In this document: positions 6,939 through 9,718 of the stretch, in pieces
Layout: the number at the start of each line of letters is the position of its first letter
How positions within the stretch are numbered: the first letter of the stretch is position 1
NCBI GenBank assembly: GCA_003503535.1
Contig: DOCI01000121.1
Location: 14,454-24,171 of the forward strand
Source of the DNA: Planctomycetaceae bacterium
Lineage (GTDB): Bacteria > Planctomycetota > Planctomycetia > Planctomycetales > Planctomycetaceae
Reading direction: 5' to 3'
Length of the DNA: 9,718 bases
Translations under genes and position numbers: made by a program
Notes under the pieces: model-generated
Told to the model about the DNA's origin: nothing
Databases searched by the model: none
The model's input: the letters and a program-made list of their open reading frames with translations, nothing else

Positions 6939-8063
6939 ATGAATACCGATTCTTCGCCCATCCCAATCCTGTTCTGCATCACGGAACTCGATCCCGGCGG
7001 AGCGGAGCGGGCCTTTGTGCAGATTCTTTCCCGGCTCAATCGAACTCGCTGGAATCCCCGAGTCATTTGCCTGAGTGGTCAGGGAGAATTGGTTGAGGAA
7101 CTGGAGCGGTTCAATATTGAAGTTATCTGCCTGAATGGAAGTCCTCGACGACCTTTACAGTTACTGTCTCGACTCTATCGAGAGATCAAACGGTTTCAGC
7201 CAGTTCTCATTCAATCATTTCTGTTTCATGCCAACATTCTAAGCCGGATTGCTGGCCGATTTGCGGGAACAACCGCAATTGTTTCCGGTATTCGAGTTGC
7301 CGAGAAGCGATCGACGTTCTATCTGAAACTCGACCGCTGGACGGAACGCTGGGCTACAAAGCACGTTTGTGTCAGTGAAGCGGTTCGCGAATTTTCGGGA
7401 GAGCAGGGCGGCTTAACGGCTGAAAAACTGATCGTGATCCCAAACGGTGTCGACCGCAATCGTTTTGAGAATGCAGTTCCGCTTACCAGAGCGAAAATAA
7501 AGAGTGCAGACTCAGACATATTAGCTCTGTTCGTAGGACGACTCGATTCGCAAAAGGGTGTTTCGGATCTGCTCGAAGTTGCAGCGCGATTGAAAGATGA
7601 CGTTCCGCAGCTCAAATGGTTGATTGCTGGAACTGGTCCTGAAGAACAACGATTGAAAGAATTCGCTAATCAACATGAGTTGAATCAGTCTGTTCAGTTT
7701 CTTGGCCGACGAGACGATGTGCCTGAACTGATGAAAACGGCCGACCTCTTCGTGTTTCCTTCTCACTGGGAAGGAATGCCGAATGTGATTCTCGAAGCGA
7801 TGGCTGCCCAATTGCCGATTGTTACCACTCATGTTGAGGGGATCAATCAGCTGTTGGAGCACGAAGTCTCTGCCGAAATTGTTCCGATTGGTGATCTCGA
7901 ACGATTCTCTGCCAGCGTGCAGAAGGTCATCCAAAATCCAGAACTGCGAAAGCAATACGCCGAACAGGCAAGACTTCGGTTATCGACAGAATTTGACTGG
8001 CAATTTATCGCAGATCGTTATCAGGATTTATACGAACAACTCGTTGTAAAATACACTACATAA
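6939..8063 (+). CDS. Glycosyltransferase family 4 protein (GT-B fold)
   Basis: This 374-residue protein would transfer a sugar from a nucleotide-sugar donor, with retention, probably during assembly of a cell-surface polysaccharide or glycolipid. The acceptor-side N-terminal domain starts with ILFCITELDPGGAERAFVQIL (about 10-30), the usual glycine-rich first loop. The hinge region holds VIPNGVDRNRF (166-176). The donor domain has LFVGRLDSQKGVSDLLEVA (197-215), WLIAGTGPEEQRL (227-239), VQFLGRRDDVPELM (252-265) and the catalytic EX7E motif from E278 to E286 within HWEGMPNVILEAMA. There is no signal peptide or membrane helix, so it is a cytoplasmic or peripheral membrane enzyme. The ATG at 6939 gives the expected N-terminus; the ribosome site is weak. 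It has no glycan-cluster neighbours here, so donor and acceptor cannot be named. Confidence 0.95.
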   Translation: MNTDSSPIPILFCITELDPGGAERAFVQILSRLNRTRWNPRVICLSGQGELVEELERFNIEVICLNGSPRRPLQLLSRLYREIKRFQPVLIQSFLFHANILSRIAGRFAGTTAIVSGIRVAEKRSTFYLKLDRWTERWATKHVCVSEAVREFSGEQGGLTAEKLIVIPNGVDRNRFENAVPLTRAKIKSADSDILALFVGRLDSQKGVSDLLEVAARLKDDVPQLKWLIAGTGPEEQRLKEFANQHELNQSVQFLGRRDDVPELMKTADLFVFPSHWEGMPNVILEAMAAQLPIVTTHVEGINQLLEHEVSAEIVPIGDLERFSASVQKVIQNPELRKQYAEQARLRLSTEFDWQFIADRYQDLYEQLVVKYTT

Positions 8064-8144
8064 CAGTGCGCGATTTTGGACACTCTTGAAATGACAGATT
8101 CGCTCGATAACCTGCACCAGTTCATTTTATAATCAGTGATTTTC

Positions 8145-8203
8145 CGGGTGGCACGTCCCAGAACGAAGTGATGGGCGTGGGTAATGCGGACGACCACGCC
8201 CAT
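8145..8203 (+). repeat. 3'-end hairpin repeat, copy 3, with an added distal arm
   Basis: Positions 8145-8180 are identical to copy 1. Unlike the other copies, the sequence continues and ATGGGCGTGG (8171-8180) is followed after 13 nt by its exact reverse complement CCACGCCCAT (8194-8203), so an alternative perfect 10-bp hairpin is possible. It lies 81 nt after the glycosyltransferase stop, in the same orientation relative to the gene before it as the other two copies. Confidence 0.85.
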
Positions 8204-8240
8204 GATCCAGTCAATTCGACTTCAATTTTCCAACTGTATG

Positions 8241-8305
8241 TAGAGGCACAGAGACTTGATGGATCGATCTGCAAAAAGTTCGATTGCATAGCTTCTTTGT
8301 GGTTT
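8241..8305. repeat. Possible decayed repeat with AGAGGCACAGAGAC / CTTTGTGGTT ends
   Basis: TAGAGGCACAGAGAC (8241-8255) and CTTCTTTGTGGTTT (8292-8305) look like degenerate ends of a common dispersed intergenic repeat with arms like GAGGCACAGAGACACAGAG and CTCTGTGGTT. The arms match only partly, so this is a suggestion. It sits in the 275-bp gap between the convergent glycosyltransferase and phosphoesterase genes. Confidence 0.25.
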
Positions 8306-8338
8306 AAAAAATTCAAAAGTCAGTTTTGTCAGGCTTAC

Positions 8339-8818
8339 TTATAAAGCAATATGCTCCGCAACCATTGTCTCCAGATCAACAATAGCGATTGTATGAGGAT
8401 TCGCCCGATGCAAAGCTCCCGGATTCAAGACGAGCGTCTCTCCGGCTCGATGCTGTTCTTTGGCATGCGTATGCCCATAACAGACGAGATCATAAATCCC
8501 GGCATTCGCCGTCTTTTCAAGTCGGCCAGTTTCATGACTGTGTAGCAGGGCGATCAGTCGTTTACCGATCGTGAAATCTCCAAACATTCCATGCCAGGTT
8601 TGACCGGCTTTCTCGACGGTCAGTTTCATGAGATCGGGATTGTCACAATTGCCAGTGACAAAATGTGTTGGCCAGTCTGCAAAAAGTGGAACGATTTCGA
8701 TGCCGCAGATGTCTCCGCAATGCAACACGGCTTCCACATTCTGCTCTTTCAGAATCTCAATGGCCCGTTCCGTATTCGGAATATTTCCATGAGTATCGCT
8801 GACGACTCCAATTTTCAT
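8339..8818 (-). CDS. YfcE/MJ0936-family metallophosphoesterase
   Basis: This 159-residue protein is a small calcineurin-like phosphodiesterase. The two-metal ligands are all present: D8 and H10 in VVSDTHGN, D36 in LHCGDICG, N57 in VTGNCD, H93 with H95 in LLHSHE, and H116 and H118 in CYGHTH; NPGAL (132-136) is the family's closing motif. The length fits the YfcE group. Members hydrolyse model phosphodiesters in vitro, but the natural substrate is generally unknown. The ATG at 8818 is preceded by AAAGGA (complement of 8830-8835), 11 nt away. It begins 21 bp after the fuconate dehydratase stop on the same strand, so the two are probably co-transcribed, although their functions have no obvious link. 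Confidence 0.93.
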   Translation of the reverse strand: MKIGVVSDTHGNIPNTERAIEILKEQNVEAVLHCGDICGIEIVPLFADWPTHFVTGNCDNPDLMKLTVEKAGQTWHGMFGDFTIGKRLIALLHSHETGRLEKTANAGIYDLVCYGHTHAKEQHRAGETLVLNPGALHRANPHTIAIVDLETMVAEHIAL

Positions 8819-8839
8819 CGGTACTGAAATCCTTTCAAA

Positions 8840-9718
8840 TCACGAATTTGGATCGCTCCAGTATTTCCCTTCCGGGAAACGGGCATTTTCAATCGATTTC
8901 TCATGCATTGTAATACTGTAGCCTGGCGTTTGCGGTAGCAGGTAATGTCCATTTCGAATCTGAATTGGATCCAGGAAATGCTCGTGGCAGGTGCCGGCGT
9001 GTTCGGCCATGCGATTTTCGAGTGAACCGGAAACGCAGAGATAATCGATGATCGAAAGATGCTGCACGTATTCGCAAAGACCGACTCCGCCCGCATGAGG
9101 GCAAACAGGAACGTCATACTTAGCCGCCATTAACAGTACAGCCAATACCTCATTGACTCCCCCGAGGCGGCAGGCATCAATTTGACAAACCTGCATCGCA
9201 TTGGCTTCCAGGAACTGCTTGAACATGATGCGGTTCGCGCAATGCTCGCCACCGGCGACTCGAATTGGATGTAATGCTTTGGCGATTTTTGCGTAGCCGA
9301 GAATGTCATCGGGACTGGTCGGCTCTTCTATCACCCAGGGATCGAACTCGGCTAACTGACGCATCCATTCGATAGCCGACGAAACATCCCAGACCTGATT
9401 GGCATCGGTTAGCAATCTTCGGTCCGGTCCAATTTCCTCGCGAATGATCCGACATCGTCGCCGGTCATCTTCCAGGTCGCGGCCAACTTTAATCTCTAAA
9501 ACTTCCCAGCCTTCACTCAAACGTTGCCGACACAGTTCCCGCAAACGTTCATGGGAATAACCGAGTCAGCCTGCTGATGTTGTATAAGCGGGATAGCCAT
9601 CCCGTTCGAGAATCGAGAGTCGATCCGCCTGAGATTCCTTGAGCCGAGTCAGCATCGAGAGTGCTTCTTCCGGCGTCAACACATCTGTCAGATAACGAAA
9701 ATCGATGCAGTTAACGAA
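8840..9718 (-). pseudogene. L-fuconate dehydratase (ENOSF1/FucD, enolase superfamily), 5' end beyond window, interrupted by an in-frame TGA
   Basis: The enzyme dehydrates L-fuconate to 2-keto-3-deoxy-L-fuconate in fucose breakdown. Reading from the right edge, codons 1-50 give FVNCIDFRYLTDVLTPEEAL through DGYPAYTTSAG. Then comes TGA (9566-9568), then LGYSHERLRELCRQRL onward in the same frame to the stop at 8840-8842. Human ENOSF1 and relatives have Trp at the TGA site (WLGYS), so this is a TGG-to-TGA change, not a frameshift. Downstream the catalytic set is present: Lys in EIKVG, Asp in TDANQVWD, Glu in IEEPTSPDD, Glu in GGEHC, His in PVCPHAGG, and the SLENR motif. The first Lys of the usual KxK is Glu here. 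A TTG at 9544 could restart translation, but the product would lack the N-terminal capping domain. Purifying constraint looks otherwise intact, so a recent mutation or a sequence error is likely. Confidence 0.85.

Noticed and set aside
7521..7955. 144-codon minus-strand open frame inside the glycosyltransferase gene
   Set aside because: It is antisense to the donor domain of a GT4 enzyme whose motifs are complete; no independent support.
9566..9568. TGA read as tryptophan (alternative code) or selenocysteine
   Set aside because: Four genes here end at TGA in the right place for their families, Trp is otherwise TGG, and the homologous residue is Trp rather than Cys, so recoding is unlikely. 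I did not analyse a SECIS element.

Overview
The window looks like a chromosomal segment of a planctomycete, most likely from the Planctomycetaceae side of the phylum (Rubinisphaera/Gimesia-like). This is inferred from the style of the ECF sigma and anti-sigma proteins, the gene content (fuconate dehydratase, an EboE-type protein, many short orphan operons) and the dispersed intergenic repeats. No rRNA, tRNA, CRISPR array, transposase or prophage gene is visible. Stop codons are both TAA and TGA: the sigma, anti-sigma, queA and fuconate dehydratase genes end in TGA, so the standard bacterial code applies.

Layout. Positions 56-2735 (minus strand) hold a regulatory operon read right to left: an ECF sigma factor, an anti-sigma-like single-pass membrane protein, and a larger single-pass membrane protein with a Pro/Gly/Arg-rich tail. 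The last two overlap by ATGA. The sigma and anti-sigma genes are separated by 257 bp filled by a nested inverted repeat. Across a 394 bp divergent gap, 3130-4302 (plus) encodes an EboE-family TIM-barrel protein with no other ebo gene in the window. After a repeat-bearing 383 bp gap comes a SAM-dependent methyltransferase (4686-5486, plus), convergent with queA (5729-6796, minus; queuosine tRNA modification). queA is divergent from a GT4 glycosyltransferase (6939-8063, plus), which has a plausible sigma-70 promoter. The glycosyltransferase converges on a minus-strand pair: a YfcE-like metallophosphoesterase (8339-8818) and, upstream of it, an L-fuconate dehydratase/ENOSF1-family gene that runs off the right edge.

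The most notable points are as follows. (1) The fuconate dehydratase reading frame is open to the window edge except for one TGA at 9566-9568, exactly where the family has a conserved Trp, so the gene is either inactivated by a point mutation or carries a sequence error. (2) A roughly 35 bp hairpin repeat occurs three times, each time just downstream of a stop codon and always in the same orientation relative to the gene before it. (3) Two members of a GGAACCrCrGAT-type inverted repeat family are present, one of them nested around a second repeat type and splitting the sigma/anti-sigma operon. (4) The EboE gene is an orphan. I see no clear new multi-gene system; the repeats and the broken gene are the observations best worth following.
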